DNA from: Marinobacterium halophilum
GTDB taxonomy: Bacteria > Pseudomonadota > Gammaproteobacteria > Pseudomonadales > Balneatricaceae
Length of the DNA: 64,000 bases
NCBI RefSeq assembly: GCF_003014615.1
Contig: NZ_PYGI01000001.1
Span: 1 to 64,000, forward strand
Reading direction: 5' to 3'
Within the stretch, counting starts at the first letter, position 1. The number at the start of each line of letters is the position of its first letter. Of the stretch, positions 8,870-21,963 are shown piece by piece. Under the pieces are notes generated by a model. It had not been told where the DNA came from, did not search any database, and saw nothing but the letters and a program-made list of their open reading frames with translations. The position numbers and the translations under genes are program-made.

Positions 8870-9808
8870 ATGAGTCAGACATTCAGTCACATTACAGTGC
8901 TGCTCGACGAAGCGGTTCGCGAGCTGGTTCACGATCCGGATGGGTTCTATATAGACGGTACGTTCGGACGTGGCGGTCACAGTGCTCTGGTGCTTGAGCA
9001 GCTGTCGGACAAGGGCCACCTGATGGCCATCGATAAAGATCCGGAAGCGGTCCGCCACGCGCACCAGCGTTTTGCCGATGAACCCCGGTTCAGTATCGAG
9101 CACGGCTCCTTTGCGCAGCTGCAGTCCTTTGTCGAAGAACGTGGCCTGATGGGCAAAGTCAGCGGTGTGCTGCTTGACCTGGGTGTCAGTTCCCCTCAGC
9201 TGGATGACCCTGAGCGCGGCTTCAGCTTCATGAATGACGGCCCGCTGGATATGCGGATGGATACCAGTTCAGGCGAAAGTGCAGCCGACTGGATCAATCG
9301 TGCCTCTGAAACCGAGATTGCCGATGTGATCTACCAGTATGGCGAGGAGCGTTTTTCCCGCCGTATGGCGAAGGCCGTTGTGGCGGAGCGCGAGCAGGCA
9401 CCGATCACAACCACAGGGCGGCTGGCGAAAATCATTACCGAAGCCAATCCGCGCTGGGAAAAGGGTAAAAACCCTGCAACGCGCGCTTTTCAGGGTATCC
9501 GTATCCACATCAACCGTGAACTGGCGGATGTGGAAGCCTGTCTTGATCAAGCATTGGAAGTGCTGGCCCCAGGCGGCAAGCTGGTGGTGATCAGCTTCCA
9601 CTCATTGGAAGACCGGATCGTTAAACGCTTTATTCGGCGTCATGTAAAAGGTGATGAGCACTTGCCGCAGGGAATACCGTTTACCGATGCAATGCTTAAA
9701 CGCCGATTGAAGTCCGCAGGGAAAGCGGTGCGCGCAGGTAAGGATGAATTGGATGAGAACCCCCGGGCGCGCAGTGCTGTGATGCGTGCCGCTATCAAGC
9801 TGGCATGA
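8870..9808 (+). CDS. rsmH: 16S rRNA (cytosine-1402-N4)-methyltransferase RsmH
   Basis: A 312-residue SAM-dependent methyltransferase (former MraW) that methylates the N4 of C1402 in 16S rRNA. The opening FSHITVLLDEAVREL, the SAM loop DGTFGRGGHS near residue 28 and VISFHSLEDRIVKRF near the C-terminus are the family hallmarks. It starts 21 bases after mraZ and overlaps ftsL by four bases (ATGA). Length is normal. It has no direct part in the cell wall but is conserved at this position in dcw clusters. Confidence 0.97.
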   Translation: MSQTFSHITVLLDEAVRELVHDPDGFYIDGTFGRGGHSALVLEQLSDKGHLMAIDKDPEAVRHAHQRFADEPRFSIEHGSFAQLQSFVEERGLMGKVSGVLLDLGVSSPQLDDPERGFSFMNDGPLDMRMDTSSGESAADWINRASETEIADVIYQYGEERFSRRMAKAVVAEREQAPITTTGRLAKIITEANPRWEKGKNPATRAFQGIRIHINRELADVEACLDQALEVLAPGGKLVVISFHSLEDRIVKRFIRRHVKGDEHLPQGIPFTDAMLKRRLKSAGKAVRAGKDELDENPRARSAVMRAAIKLA

Positions 9809-10218
9809 TACTCACCCGCTTCAGTATCGGTAAGGCCGACCTGCGTGCGGGCTGGTATGCGCTGGTTTCCAGGGTGCAGGCGCGGCTGCCGCAGCGAGCC
9901 GTGGTGCCGCAGCCGACTACGATGTTGAGCGGCGCGCAGCTGCTGGGTCCGATACTGGCGGTAACCATTCTGATGCTGTTGGTAATGGGCAGCGCGATGG
10001 CCGTGATCTCTTCGGCTTACGAATATCGCCGCTTGTTCAATCAGCATCAGGTGCTGGTGCGGCAGTGGGATGATTTGCAGGTCGAGTGGGGCCAATATCT
10101 GCTGGAGCAGAGCGTGTGGTCGGCACACCATCGCGTTGAGGCATTGGCGGCTGATCAAATGAGAATGGTAGTGCCTGCAACTGAAGCGATTGAGATTGTG
10201 CGCTATGAGCAGCCGTAA
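9805..10218 (+). CDS. ftsL: Cell division protein FtsL
   Basis: A 137-residue bitopic membrane protein. About 50 cytoplasmic residues precede one transmembrane segment (LLGPILAVTILMLLVMGSAMAV region), then a short periplasmic coiled coil (YEYRRLFNQHQVLVRQWDDLQVEWGQ). FtsL forms the FtsQLB complex that activates septal synthesis. Identification rests on topology, length and location between rsmH and ftsI, since FtsL sequences diverge strongly. The cytoplasmic part is somewhat long. It starts in a four-base overlap with rsmH and overlaps ftsI by 14 bases. Confidence 0.9.
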   Translation: MILTRFSIGKADLRAGWYALVSRVQARLPQRAVVPQPTTMLSGAQLLGPILAVTILMLLVMGSAMAVISSAYEYRRLFNQHQVLVRQWDDLQVEWGQYLLEQSVWSAHHRVEALAADQMRMVVPATEAIEIVRYEQP

Positions 10219-11929
10219 AAATACACGCAAAGACACAGATGCCCATGCGGCTCGGAGCTGGCGTATTTGGCTGGTTTTGTCTCTGCTCGTACTGATTGTT
10301 GCTGCCATCACGTCCAAGCTGTTTTCACTGTACGTAGACGATCAGGACTTCCTGCGCAGTCAAGGCGATGCGCGTGCGCTACGTACCATGCTGATCCCGG
10401 CACACAGGGGTGTTATTACCGACCGCAACGGCGAACCCTTGGCCGTGAGTGCCCCGGTGGCAACCGTATGGGCAGATCCGTTACGGACTGACCTGCAGCA
10501 TGCTGCATTGCCGCGCTTGGCTCAATTGCTGGGACAGCGCCCTCAGGCGCTCATGGCCGAACTTGCCGCCAATCATGAGCGTCGCTTCCTCTATCTCAAA
10601 CGTCAAATTACCCCAGAGCTGGCCGAGTCCATTGAAGCTCTGGGCGTTGCCGGTATTCACGTCGACCGAGAATACAAACGTTACTACCCGGCAGGTGAAG
10701 TCAGCACTCACCTGGTTGGATTTACCAATGTAGACGGTGAGGGTCAGGAGGGGCTTGAGCTGGCCTACAATCACAGCCTGCGCGGGGAGCCCGGGCGCAA
10801 GCTGGTGCTGCGGGACCGGGTCGGGCGCACCGTTAAACATATTCGTTCATTGCAAGATGCCAACCCCGGCGACGATCTGCAGCTGAGTATCGACCTGCGG
10901 GTCCAGTACATGGCTTACCGTGAGCTTAAAGCGGCGGTTGAAGTGCATCAGGCCGACTCCGGTTCGGCGGTTGTATTGGATGCCCGCACCGGTGAGGTGC
11001 TTGCGCTGGTGAATCAGCCGTCTTACAACCCCAATGACCGTTCTGGCCTCAATACCGGAGCCTTGCGCAACCGCGCCTTGACCGACCTGTTTGAGCCCGG
11101 CTCGGCAATCAAGCCGCTGACCATTTCGGCGGCCATGATGAGCGGCGACTACACCCGCGACTCCATTATCGACACATCGCCTGGCTACATCCGAGTGGCG
11201 GGTGCCAGCATCAAGGATCATCGCAATTACGGTGAGCTGGATCTGACCGGCATTATCACCAAATCGAGCAATGTGGGTGTCACCAAGCTGGCACTGGCGA
11301 TGGAGCCGGATGCCGTGCGCAACCTGTTGCACAATGTCGGGCTGGGGCAGGATACCGGCACCGGTTTTCCGGGTGAGCGTAGCGGCGTGTTGCCCTACTT
11401 GAAAGCACGTCAGCATGTTGAGCGCGCCACGATGTCCTATGGCTATGGGCTGTCGTCAACCCTGCTGCAGCTGGCCCAGTCCTATCTGCCGCTGGCGGCC
11501 GATGGTGTGCTGCATCCGGTGACATTGCTCAAGCAGGATCAGCCGAGTGCGGGGGTTCGGGTGATGCCGCCGGGGATCGCGCCGCAGGTTCTGGAAATGC
11601 TGGAAACGGTTGTCGGTCCACGCGGGACAGGACGGAGAGCCGCGGTTGAGGGTTACCGCGTCGGCGGTAAAACCGGCACCGTACACAAGGCCAGTGGTGG
11701 CGGCTACGCCGATGACAAGTATGTATCGGTCTTTACCGGTGTGGCACCGATCAGCAAGCCCAGGCTGGTGATTGCCGTCATGGTGGATAACCCCAAAGGG
11801 CAGGAATATTACGGTGGACTTGTGGCGGCACCGGTCTTTTCACGGATTGCGGCAGGCTCTCTGCGCTTGCTCAATGTGCCGCCGGACCGCTGGCCTGAAA
11901 CGTCTTCAACACAGGTGGCACGGAAATGA
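10205..11929 (+). CDS. ftsI: Penicillin-binding protein 3, septal transpeptidase FtsI
   Basis: A 574-residue class B penicillin-binding protein that crosslinks septal peptidoglycan. One transmembrane anchor (residues about 19-40) is followed by the pedestal with RGVITDRNGEPLA. The three transpeptidase motifs are intact: SAIK (active-site serine in EPGSAIKP), SSN (KSSNVG) and KTGT (GGKTGTVHKA). The ATG is inside ftsL. It works with FtsW, encoded 5.3 kb downstream. A 4-base overlap joins it to murE. Confidence 0.97.
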   Translation: MSSRKNTRKDTDAHAARSWRIWLVLSLLVLIVAAITSKLFSLYVDDQDFLRSQGDARALRTMLIPAHRGVITDRNGEPLAVSAPVATVWADPLRTDLQHAALPRLAQLLGQRPQALMAELAANHERRFLYLKRQITPELAESIEALGVAGIHVDREYKRYYPAGEVSTHLVGFTNVDGEGQEGLELAYNHSLRGEPGRKLVLRDRVGRTVKHIRSLQDANPGDDLQLSIDLRVQYMAYRELKAAVEVHQADSGSAVVLDARTGEVLALVNQPSYNPNDRSGLNTGALRNRALTDLFEPGSAIKPLTISAAMMSGDYTRDSIIDTSPGYIRVAGASIKDHRNYGELDLTGIITKSSNVGVTKLALAMEPDAVRNLLHNVGLGQDTGTGFPGERSGVLPYLKARQHVERATMSYGYGLSSTLLQLAQSYLPLAADGVLHPVTLLKQDQPSAGVRVMPPGIAPQVLEMLETVVGPRGTGRRAAVEGYRVGGKTGTVHKASGGGYADDKYVSVFTGVAPISKPRLVIAVMVDNPKGQEYYGGLVAAPVFSRIAAGSLRLLNVPPDRWPETSSTQVARK

Positions 11930-13440
11930 GCCTTTATACCCAGTCACTTCTGACCCTGTTGCCGCAAGCGGCCGCCACGCTGGCGGCACTGCCTGTTGAT
12001 GCGCCGGTGACGATTTCCGGGCTGACCCTGGATAGCCGTCGGGTTGAGCCCGGCTATCTGTTCTTTGCTCGTAACGGCGTATCCAATCGCGGTGCGGACT
12101 TTGTCGCGGAGGCGCAGCGACGCGGTGCCACCGCCATTATGGTTGAATCAGGGGAGCTGACGCCTGCCGAGCGAGCATCGGTACAGGTGCCGCTGCTCGA
12201 GGTTTGCGGGCTTGATAAGGTGATCGGTGAAGTGGCCAGCCGTTTTTACGGCCACCCGAGCCACCATCTCAATGTAATTGGCATTACCGGCACTAACGGC
12301 AAGACTTCCTGCAGCAGTTATCTGGTGCAAGCACTCGAGCTGCTGGGGCATCGCGCCGCCATGATAGGTACTTTGGGCAACGGTTTTTTGAATGACCTCA
12401 AAACTGCCACGCATACCACGCCGGATGCGATTGCCCTGCAGGCCTTGCTGGCGGAGTTGCGTCAGGCCGGGGCCGATCATGTAGTGATGGAAGTGTCCAG
12501 CCATGCGCTTGATCAGCAGCGGGTCAGCGGGGTGCGTTTTGCTGCAGCCGGCTTTACCAACCTGACCCGTGATCATCTGGATTACCACGGCGACATGGCA
12601 GCCTACGGTGATGCCAAGGCCCTGCTGTTTACCGCGCATGCACCGGCATTGCAGGTGATTAATCTGGATGACGTCTTTGGTCGCGCATTGTGGCAGCGTC
12701 TGCAACCGATGCGCGCGCAGGTGCGCAGTTTTGCCCTCAGTGAGCCGGGGGCCGATGTGCGTGCCGATCATTTGGTGTTCACACCGGAAGGTGTCCGGTT
12801 CGAGCTGGTGACCGAAGCAGAGACTGTTGCGGTACAGACAACCTTGATGGGTGGCTTCAATGTCAGCAATCTGCTGTTGTGCGCGACCGTGCTGCAGTTG
12901 CTGGGTTATCCGTTATCAACGGTGGCTGATGTGCTGGGGCAGGTGCAGCCGGTTGATGGGCGCATGCAGGCGCTGCCCGCCGTGCCGAGCGCGCCGACGG
13001 TGGTGGTGGATTTTGCCCACACCCCTGATGCTCTGGCTCAGGCGCTGCAGGCGCTGCGTTTGCACCGCCCGGTGTCGGGACGCCTGATCTGTGTGTTCGG
13101 CTGTGGCGGTGACCGTGATGCCGGTAAGCGCCCTGAGATGGGGCGTGTTGTGGCCCAGTTGGCTGACCAGGTTGTTGTTACCAGTGATAACCCGCGTTCC
13201 GAATCGCCCGGTGCGATCATCAATGACATCCTTGCCGGTGTGCCGGAGACAGCGACAGTCCATGTGGAGTCGGACCGTGCTGCCGCGATCCGCTGGGCGC
13301 TGACGCATGCTTGTGCGGACGACATGGTACTGATTGCCGGCAAAGGGCATGAGCGTTATCAGGAAATAAACGGGGTTCGTGAGCCCTTTGATGACTGTCA
13401 ACAGGCATGGCATGTATTGCAAGAAGGAGCTGAGGTATGA
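11926..13440 (+). CDS. murE: UDP-MurNAc-L-Ala-D-Glu:meso-diaminopimelate ligase MurE
   Basis: A 504-residue Mur ligase that adds the third stem-peptide residue. The ATP loop ITGTNGKTSC lies near residue 121, and the substrate selector DNPR (TSDNPRSESP) is the form that recognises meso-diaminopimelate, so the peptidoglycan is the usual Gram-negative type. Late GKGHERYQE matches the family C-terminus. Both ends overlap neighbours by four bases (ftsI and murF), which couples translation through the set. Confidence 0.97.
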   Translation: MSLYTQSLLTLLPQAAATLAALPVDAPVTISGLTLDSRRVEPGYLFFARNGVSNRGADFVAEAQRRGATAIMVESGELTPAERASVQVPLLEVCGLDKVIGEVASRFYGHPSHHLNVIGITGTNGKTSCSSYLVQALELLGHRAAMIGTLGNGFLNDLKTATHTTPDAIALQALLAELRQAGADHVVMEVSSHALDQQRVSGVRFAAAGFTNLTRDHLDYHGDMAAYGDAKALLFTAHAPALQVINLDDVFGRALWQRLQPMRAQVRSFALSEPGADVRADHLVFTPEGVRFELVTEAETVAVQTTLMGGFNVSNLLLCATVLQLLGYPLSTVADVLGQVQPVDGRMQALPAVPSAPTVVVDFAHTPDALAQALQALRLHRPVSGRLICVFGCGGDRDAGKRPEMGRVVAQLADQVVVTSDNPRSESPGAIINDILAGVPETATVHVESDRAAAIRWALTHACADDMVLIAGKGHERYQEINGVREPFDDCQQAWHVLQEGAEV

Positions 13441-14810
13441 TGCGCGCCTTTGAGCTGAATGAGCTTCAGCAGGTGCTGAACGCACGGCAGCAGGGTGATA
13501 ACTGTACGATCCATCGGGTGGTGACGGACAGTCGTCTGCTGACGGCCGGTGATCTGTTTGTCGCGCTGCGCGGGCCGAATTTTGACGGTCACGATTTTGT
13601 CGGTGCTGCCGAGTTGAAGGGGGCTGCGGCGGTGGTGGTAGACCATCAGGTCGACACTCGTCTGCCGCAGTTGGTTGTCACCGACACCCTTACGGCGCTG
13701 GGGCAGCTGGGCGGTTTTAATCGCTCGCTGTTCCATGCTCCTGTCTTTGCTGTCACCGGTAGTGGTGGCAAAACCACGGTTAAGGAGATGCTGGCCAGTT
13801 TATTGGCAAGCAAGGGTGAGGTGCTGGCAACTGAGGGCAACCTCAATAACGAGATTGGCGCACCGATGACCTTGCTGCGCCTGGCACCGGAGCACCGTTC
13901 GGCGGTGATCGAGCTTGGGGCGAGTGGGCAAGGTGAAATTGCGCGCACGGTGGCGTTTACCCAGCCGGATGTGGCGGTGTTGAACAACGTCATGGGCGCG
14001 CACCTTGAAGGTTTTGGTGGCCTTGATGGTGTGGTTCGTGCCAAGGGCGAGATTTTTACCGGGCTCTGTTCCGGCGGTGTGGGGGTGGTCAATATGGACT
14101 CACCGTACGCATCGGTCTGGATCGAACGCCTGCACCGGTTGAAACGGCGCGTCTTTACCTTCGGGGTCGAAAACGGTGCGGCGGATATCAGTGCCAGTCT
14201 TTTGCAGATGAACGCTGACGGCAGTTGGCGTTTTGTGCTGGATGACGGCACTGATCAGTTGCCGGTCAGCCTGCAGGTGCTGGGTCGACATAATGTGGCC
14301 AACGCCACGGCTGCGGCGGCCGCGTGGGTTGCGGCAGGACAGCCGTTGACGCAGATTGCCGGAGTTCTGGACCGCTGTACGCCCGTGTCCGGCCGGCTCA
14401 GTCCGCACCCGCTGAGCAGCGGTGCGCTGGTGATTGATGACAGTTACAACGCCAATGCCGATGCGATCAAGGCGGCAACCGATCTATTGGCACAGCTGCC
14501 GGGCGAACGTGTACTGGTGCTGGGCGACATGGCTGAGTTAGGGGAAGACTCGCCCCGGCTGCATGCCGAGGTGGGTCATTATGCCGCCGAGCGCGGTATC
14601 GAACGGTTGCTGGCCACCGGGCCCAAAATGCAAGCGGCAGTGGATGCCTTTACTGCGCTCAGGGTTGGGGCGGAACACTTTACGGAACAAGCGACATTGA
14701 TTGAACGACTGAAAACACTGCTGGCACCCGAGCTCACCGTACTGGTCAAGGGATCGCGCAGCGCGCACATGGACAGGGTGGTGACAGCCCTGATTGAAGG
14801 GGAACACTGA
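13437..14810 (+). CDS. murF: UDP-MurNAc-tripeptide:D-Ala-D-Ala ligase MurF
   Basis: A 457-residue Mur ligase completing the UDP-MurNAc pentapeptide. The ATP loop [13 protein letters not shown] lies near residue 105 and the central [11 protein letters not shown] and [10 protein letters not shown] motifs are typical of MurF rather than other Mur ligases. It starts in the murE stop (ATGA; a second ATG follows directly). MraY begins a few bases after its stop. Cytoplasmic; uses the dipeptide made by DdlB, encoded later in the cluster. Confidence 0.97.
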   Translation: MMRAFELNELQQVLNARQQGDNCTIHRVVTDSRLLTAGDLFVALRGPNFDGHDFVGAAELKGAAAVVVDHQVDTRLPQLVVTDTLTALGQLGGFNRSLFHAPVFAVTGSGGKTTVKEMLASLLASKGEVLATEGNLNNEIGAPMTLLRLAPEHRSAVIELGASGQGEIARTVAFTQPDVAVLNNVMGAHLEGFGGLDGVVRAKGEIFTGLCSGGVGVVNMDSPYASVWIERLHRLKRRVFTFGVENGAADISASLLQMNADGSWRFVLDDGTDQLPVSLQVLGRHNVANATAAAAAWVAAGQPLTQIAGVLDRCTPVSGRLSPHPLSSGALVIDDSYNANADAIKAATDLLAQLPGERVLVLGDMAELGEDSPRLHAEVGHYAAERGIERLLATGPKMQAAVDAFTALRVGAEHFTEQATLIERLKTLLAPELTVLVKGSRSAHMDRVVTALIEGEH

Positions 14811-14814
14811 CACC

Positions 14815-15897
14815 ATGCTTTTGTTACTTGCAGACTACCTGTCCCAGTTCCATACCGGCTTCGGGGTGTTCCGCTATATCACTCTACGCGGCATTATGGG
14901 TATTTTGACTGCGCTGGGGATCTCCCTGTTCATGGGGCCCTGGCTGATCCGCCGCCTGAAAGAGAAGCAGATCGGCCAGGCGATACGTGATGATGGCCCG
15001 CAGTCGCACTTGAGCAAGGCGGGCACACCGACCATGGGCGGAGCCTTGATTCTGCTCTCAATCGCCATCAGTACCCTGCTGTGGAGTGACTTGAGCAGCC
15101 GTTACGTCTGGGTGACCTTGATTGTAACGTTGATCTTTGGTGCGGTCGGCTGGGTCGATGACTGGCGCAAAGTAGTGGAAAAGAACCCGCGTGGCCTACC
15201 GGCGCGTTGGAAGTACTTCTGGCAGTCGGTGGCAGGTATCGGTGCTGCTGTGGTGTTGTACATGACCGCGCAGTCGCCGGTGGAAACCCAATTGATCCTG
15301 CCGTTCTTCAAAGACGTGGCGATCGACATGGGAATCTTCTTCATTGTCTTCACTTATTTCGTCATCGTCGGCAGCTCCAATGCGGTGAATCTGACCGATG
15401 GTCTTGATGGGCTGGCGATCATGCCAACGGTGATGGTGGCTGCGGCTCTGGCCGTATTCGCCTATCTGAGTGGCCATCTGCAGTTCGCCAACTATCTGCA
15501 AATCCCGTATGTGGCCGGCTCCGGTGAGCTGATCATCTTCTGTGGTGCCATCGTCGGTGCCGGGCTTGGCTTCCTCTGGTTCAACACCTATCCGGCCCAG
15601 GTATTCATGGGCGATGTCGGTGCGCTATCGCTGGGTGCAGCGCTGGGTGTGGTGGCCGTCATTGTGCGCCAGGAATTGGTGTTGGTGATTATGGGCGGTG
15701 TGTTCGTGATGGAGACTGTTTCGGTCATTCTACAGGTGGCATCGTTCAAGCTCACCGGACGCCGCATCTTCCGCATGGCACCGATCCATCACCATTTTGA
15801 ACTCAAGGGCTGGCCTGAACCGCGGGTCATCGTACGTTTCTGGATTATCACGGTGGTGCTGGTGCTGATTGGCCTGGCCACACTGAAGATTCGATAA
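14815..15897 (+). CDS. mraY: Phospho-MurNAc-pentapeptide transferase MraY
   Basis: A 360-residue polytopic membrane enzyme that moves phospho-MurNAc-pentapeptide to undecaprenyl phosphate, forming lipid I. About ten hydrophobic segments are visible. Catalytic motifs are intact: VDDWRK (first acidic pair), [13 protein letters not shown], and the HHHFELKGW loop. The start is set at the ATG giving MLLLLADYL and the family's standard length; an earlier in-frame ATG within murF is less likely. It is followed 12 bases later by murD. Confidence 0.97.
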   Translation: MLLLLADYLSQFHTGFGVFRYITLRGIMGILTALGISLFMGPWLIRRLKEKQIGQAIRDDGPQSHLSKAGTPTMGGALILLSIAISTLLWSDLSSRYVWVTLIVTLIFGAVGWVDDWRKVVEKNPRGLPARWKYFWQSVAGIGAAVVLYMTAQSPVETQLILPFFKDVAIDMGIFFIVFTYFVIVGSSNAVNLTDGLDGLAIMPTVMVAAALAVFAYLSGHLQFANYLQIPYVAGSGELIIFCGAIVGAGLGFLWFNTYPAQVFMGDVGALSLGAALGVVAVIVRQELVLVIMGGVFVMETVSVILQVASFKLTGRRIFRMAPIHHHFELKGWPEPRVIVRFWIITVVLVLIGLATLKIR

Positions 15898-15909
15898 CAG
15901 GAGAGCAGG

Positions 15910-17268
15910 GTGAGTCTGATCACGACTGACAAACAGCGCATTATTATCGGTCTGGGCCAGACCGGACTCTCCTGTGCGCGTTATTTTCAGCGCGCAGGTG
16001 TTCGCTTTGCCGTGTGTGATACCCGTGAAGCACCAGCCGCAGCGGTGTCATTCCGCTCCGAGTTTCCAGGCGTAGATCTGCATCTCGGTGAGCTGGATGC
16101 CGACTGGCTGGCGCAGGCGCAAGAGCTGGTGATCAGTCCCGGTATCGACAAACGCCATCCGGCCATTGAGGCGGCAGTGGCTGCCGGTGCATCGCTGATT
16201 GGTGATATTGACCTGTTTTGCCGCGAAGCCGTGGCTCCGATTGTGGCCATTACCGGTTCCAATGCAAAAAGCACGGTAACCACGCTGGTGGGCTTGATGG
16301 CCGAGCAGTCGGGTATGGCGGTGGGTGTTGGCGGCAATATTGGCACGCCTGCGCTGGATTTGCTGATGCAGCCAGCCGAACTTTACGTATTGGAGCTGTC
16401 CAGTTTCCAGCTGGAAACAACCCATGAGCTGCGTGCAGCGGCTGCGACGGTACTCAACGTCAGCCCGGACCATCTCGACCGCTATACCGGCATGCAGGAC
16501 TACACCCTGACCAAACAGCGCATCTACCGGGGGGCATCTGTTGTGGTTGCCAATCGCCAGGATCCGCTGACCCAGCCGCTGATGGCGCAGGGTGTCGAAC
16601 AACGTACTTTCGGGCTGAATGCACCGGATTTGAAGCAGTACGGCGTGCTCGAACACGACGGCGAGGCCTGGCTCGCCTGCGGTCTTGAGCGGCTGTTACC
16701 GGAACGCGCACTGAAAATACGCGGACGACATAACCTGGCCAATGCGCTGGCGGCGTTGGCGCTGGCGGATGCAGTGGATGTTCCGCGAGAGGCATCCTTG
16801 CAGGCACTGCAGGCGTTTGCCGGTCTTGAGCATCGTTGCCAATGGGTCGCCGAGATTGATGGGGTCAGCTTTTTCAATGACTCCAAGGGCACCAATGTCG
16901 GTGCCACATTAGCGGCTCTTGAAGGGCTAGGGGCAACGTTGCCTGCAGGCAATCAACTGATCCTGATTGCGGGCGGAGTGGGCAAGGAGCAGTCCTTTGC
17001 CGGGCTCAACGCACCATTGAAGCGCTACAGTCGCGATCTGGTGCTGATGGGCCGGGATGCTGGCCTGATTGCGGCCGAAGTTGATGGGCCGAGTGTTCAC
17101 ATGGCGGCGTCATTGCCGGATGCGGTCATGCGTGCGCAGGCACTGGCCAGCGCAGGGGATATTGTGCTGCTGTCACCGGCCTGTGCCAGTTTCGACATGT
17201 TCAGTGGTTACACCGAACGCGGTGATGTCTTTGTTCAGGCCGTGGAGGGCATCGCCACGTGCGCATGA
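15910..17268 (+). CDS. murD: UDP-MurNAc-L-alanine:D-glutamate ligase MurD
   Basis: A 452-residue Mur ligase adding D-glutamate. A Rossmann-like N-terminus (IIIGLGQTGLSCARYF) and the ATP loop ITGSNAKSTVTTLVG, in which the usual glycine before Lys is alanine as is common in MurD, identify it. FNDSKGTN and LLSPACASFDMF late in the chain are MurD-typical. The start is a GTG with AGGAGAGCAGG upstream. It overlaps ftsW by four bases at its end. Confidence 0.97.
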   Translation: MSLITTDKQRIIIGLGQTGLSCARYFQRAGVRFAVCDTREAPAAAVSFRSEFPGVDLHLGELDADWLAQAQELVISPGIDKRHPAIEAAVAAGASLIGDIDLFCREAVAPIVAITGSNAKSTVTTLVGLMAEQSGMAVGVGGNIGTPALDLLMQPAELYVLELSSFQLETTHELRAAAATVLNVSPDHLDRYTGMQDYTLTKQRIYRGASVVVANRQDPLTQPLMAQGVEQRTFGLNAPDLKQYGVLEHDGEAWLACGLERLLPERALKIRGRHNLANALAALALADAVDVPREASLQALQAFAGLEHRCQWVAEIDGVSFFNDSKGTNVGATLAALEGLGATLPAGNQLILIAGGVGKEQSFAGLNAPLKRYSRDLVLMGRDAGLIAAEVDGPSVHMAASLPDAVMRAQALASAGDIVLLSPACASFDMFSGYTERGDVFVQAVEGIATCA

Positions 17269-18491
17269 ATTTCCGGTTGCCATTGCCGGCACTGCCGACG
17301 CGATTGCAGGTACCCACGGGCGTGGCCCCGGTAGACCCGCTGTTGCTGTGCTGTGCGCTGGCATTGATGTTGATCGGACTGGTGATGATCACGTCTGCAT
17401 CAATGGATGTGGCAGCACGGGATTTTGGTTCGCCGCTGTATTTCATTGTGCGTCATGGCAGTTTCTTTGTATTGGCCCTGGTGGCTGCAGGTCTGGCGTT
17501 GATGGTGCCTGTGCGGGCCTGGAAGCAATACGATGTGGTATTGCTGCTCTTTGGCGCAGCGCTGCTGGTGCTGGTGCTGGTGCCCGGCATCGGGCGCGAG
17601 GTCAATGGCTCGCGGCGCTGGATCGGCCTCGGGCCGGTCAACCTGCAGGCATCCGAAATTGCCAAGATGTGCATGGTGATCTTTATCAGCGGCTATCTGG
17701 TGCGGCGTCTGGCCGAAGTACGCAGCAGCTGGTGGGGCGTGATCAAACCGGCATTGCCGATGGGCGTTTACGGTGCCCTGTTGCTGGCAGAGCCTGACTA
17801 TGGCGCGCTGGTGGTGATGGTGGGAACTGTCGCAGGCATGGTGTTTTTGGGCGGCATGCAGTTTGCCCAGCTGGTCGTTGTTGTACTGGGTGGCGGAGGA
17901 CTGATTGCGGTGCTGGCGTTTGCCCAGCCGTACCGCCTTGAGCGTCTGAAAAGTTTTACCGACCCCTGGGCGGACCCGTTCGGTGCCGGATATCAGTTGT
18001 CACAGGCGCAGATCGCATTTGGCCGTGGTGACTGGTTTGGTACCGGGCTGGGGAACAGTGTGCAGAAGCTGTTCTATCTGCCGGAAGCGCATACGGATTT
18101 TGTCTACTCGGTACTGGCTGAAGAGCTGGGGCTGGTCGGGGCGGTCCTGATCATCGGTCTGTACGTGCTCATGGTGGCGCGTACCTTTCTGATTGGTCGT
18201 CAGGCCGAGAAGCAGCAGCGGTTTTACATGGCATACCTGACCTATGGTTTCGGCTTCATCATTGCCGGCCAGGCTCTGATCAACATCGGCGTTAACGTTG
18301 GTGCGTTGCCGACCAAGGGTTTGACCCTGCCTCTGCTTAGTTATGGCGGCTCTAGCCTGTTGGTATGTGCCGTCATGATCGCAATCGTGTTGCGGGTGGA
18401 TTACGAATTGAAGTGTCAGCGGTTAAAGGTGCAGCCGCGTGAGCTGCCCTGGCTGCGGCGGTTATTGAGACTTGAGGAGAAGGTGGCATGA
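17265..18491 (+). CDS. ftsW: Peptidoglycan glycosyltransferase FtsW
   Basis: A 408-residue SEDS-family membrane glycosyltransferase that polymerises lipid II at the septum with FtsI. Roughly ten transmembrane segments are seen. The signature PLLSYGGSSLL and the catalytic-loop region with LKSFTDPWADPFGAGYQ are present. The ATG at the murD stop (ATGA) is chosen; a GTG six bases earlier is possible. An unusually proline-rich N-terminal tail (PLPALPTRLQVP) precedes the first membrane segment. Overlaps murG by four bases. Confidence 0.96.
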   Translation: MNFRLPLPALPTRLQVPTGVAPVDPLLLCCALALMLIGLVMITSASMDVAARDFGSPLYFIVRHGSFFVLALVAAGLALMVPVRAWKQYDVVLLLFGAALLVLVLVPGIGREVNGSRRWIGLGPVNLQASEIAKMCMVIFISGYLVRRLAEVRSSWWGVIKPALPMGVYGALLLAEPDYGALVVMVGTVAGMVFLGGMQFAQLVVVVLGGGGLIAVLAFAQPYRLERLKSFTDPWADPFGAGYQLSQAQIAFGRGDWFGTGLGNSVQKLFYLPEAHTDFVYSVLAEELGLVGAVLIIGLYVLMVARTFLIGRQAEKQQRFYMAYLTYGFGFIIAGQALINIGVNVGALPTKGLTLPLLSYGGSSLLVCAVMIAIVLRVDYELKCQRLKVQPRELPWLRRLLRLEEKVA

Positions 18492-19566
18492 GTATCCGGG
18501 GACGCAAGGTGCTGATCATGGCGGGCGGTACCGGTGGCCACGTGTTTCCCGCACTGGCGACGGCCGAGAAACTGCAGCAGCAAGGTATTGACGTTGAATG
18601 GCTGGGCAGTATGGCCGGTATCGAGAACGATATTGTGCCAGCAGCAGGTATACCTTTGCATAGAATTTCCGTGACCGGCCTGCGTGGCAAGGGGAGGTTA
18701 AGCTTACTGCTGGCACCCTTCCGGCTCGCTAAAGCGTTGGGGCAGGCGTTGGCGGTTCTGCGTCGGGTGCGCCCTGATGCCGTATTGGGCATGGGTGGTT
18801 TTGCGTCGGGCCCCGGTGGGTTGGCAGCCTGGTTGCTGCGGGTGCCGCTGGTAGTGCATGAGCAGAATGCCATTCCGGGCATGACCAACCGGACGCTGGC
18901 GCGGCTGGCGACACGGGTGCTACAGGCCTTTCCGCAAGCGTTTGCCGGTCGTTCGGGCGTTGAAACCACAGGTAATCCGGTACGTGGACCGATTTTAGAG
19001 CTGCCGGCACCGGAGCAGCGCTTATCCACGCATGAGGGCGCGCTGCGTTTGCTGGTAGTCGGAGGAAGTCTGGGCGCGTTGGCAATCAATACGATCATGC
19101 CGCAGGCGTTGGCCAAATTGCCATCCGAACAGCGACCGCAAGTGTGGCACCAGACTGGCAAGCGGCATTTGGATGTGACCCGGCAGGCTTATGCTGATGC
19201 TGGTGTGGACGCTAACGTGGTGCCGTTCATTGACCGGATGGATAAAGCGTACGGCTGGGCCGATCTGGTGTTGTGTCGCGCGGGCGCATTGACCGTCAGC
19301 GAGATTGAGATTGCCGGTCTGGGGGCGATTTTTGTGCCGTTTCCACATGCGGTAGATGACCACCAAACGGCGAATGCACAACATTTGCAGCAGGCAGGTG
19401 CCGCTCAAGTGATTCAGCAGAGTGAGCTCGATGCCGACCGGTTGGCTGAGTTGTTACAGACACTGAACGAACGAGAACAACTTATGGATATGGCGAAGCG
19501 TGCACGACAGCAGGCACGCCCTGATGCCAGTGACAGGGTAGCAGCGGTCTGCCTGGAGGTAATGAA

Positions 19567-19570
<4 letters not shown>
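18488..19570 (+). CDS. murG: UDP-GlcNAc:lipid I N-acetylglucosaminyltransferase MurG
   Basis: A 360-residue GT-B enzyme making lipid II at the inner membrane face. The N-terminal glycine loop [14 protein letters not shown] and the C-terminal donor site [31 protein letters not shown] are the family landmarks. Overlap of four bases with ftsW and with murC. Length and motifs are standard. It takes lipid I from MraY and passes lipid II to the flippase and then to FtsW. Confidence 0.97.
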
Positions 19571-21961
<2,391 letters not shown>

Positions 21962-21963
21962 GC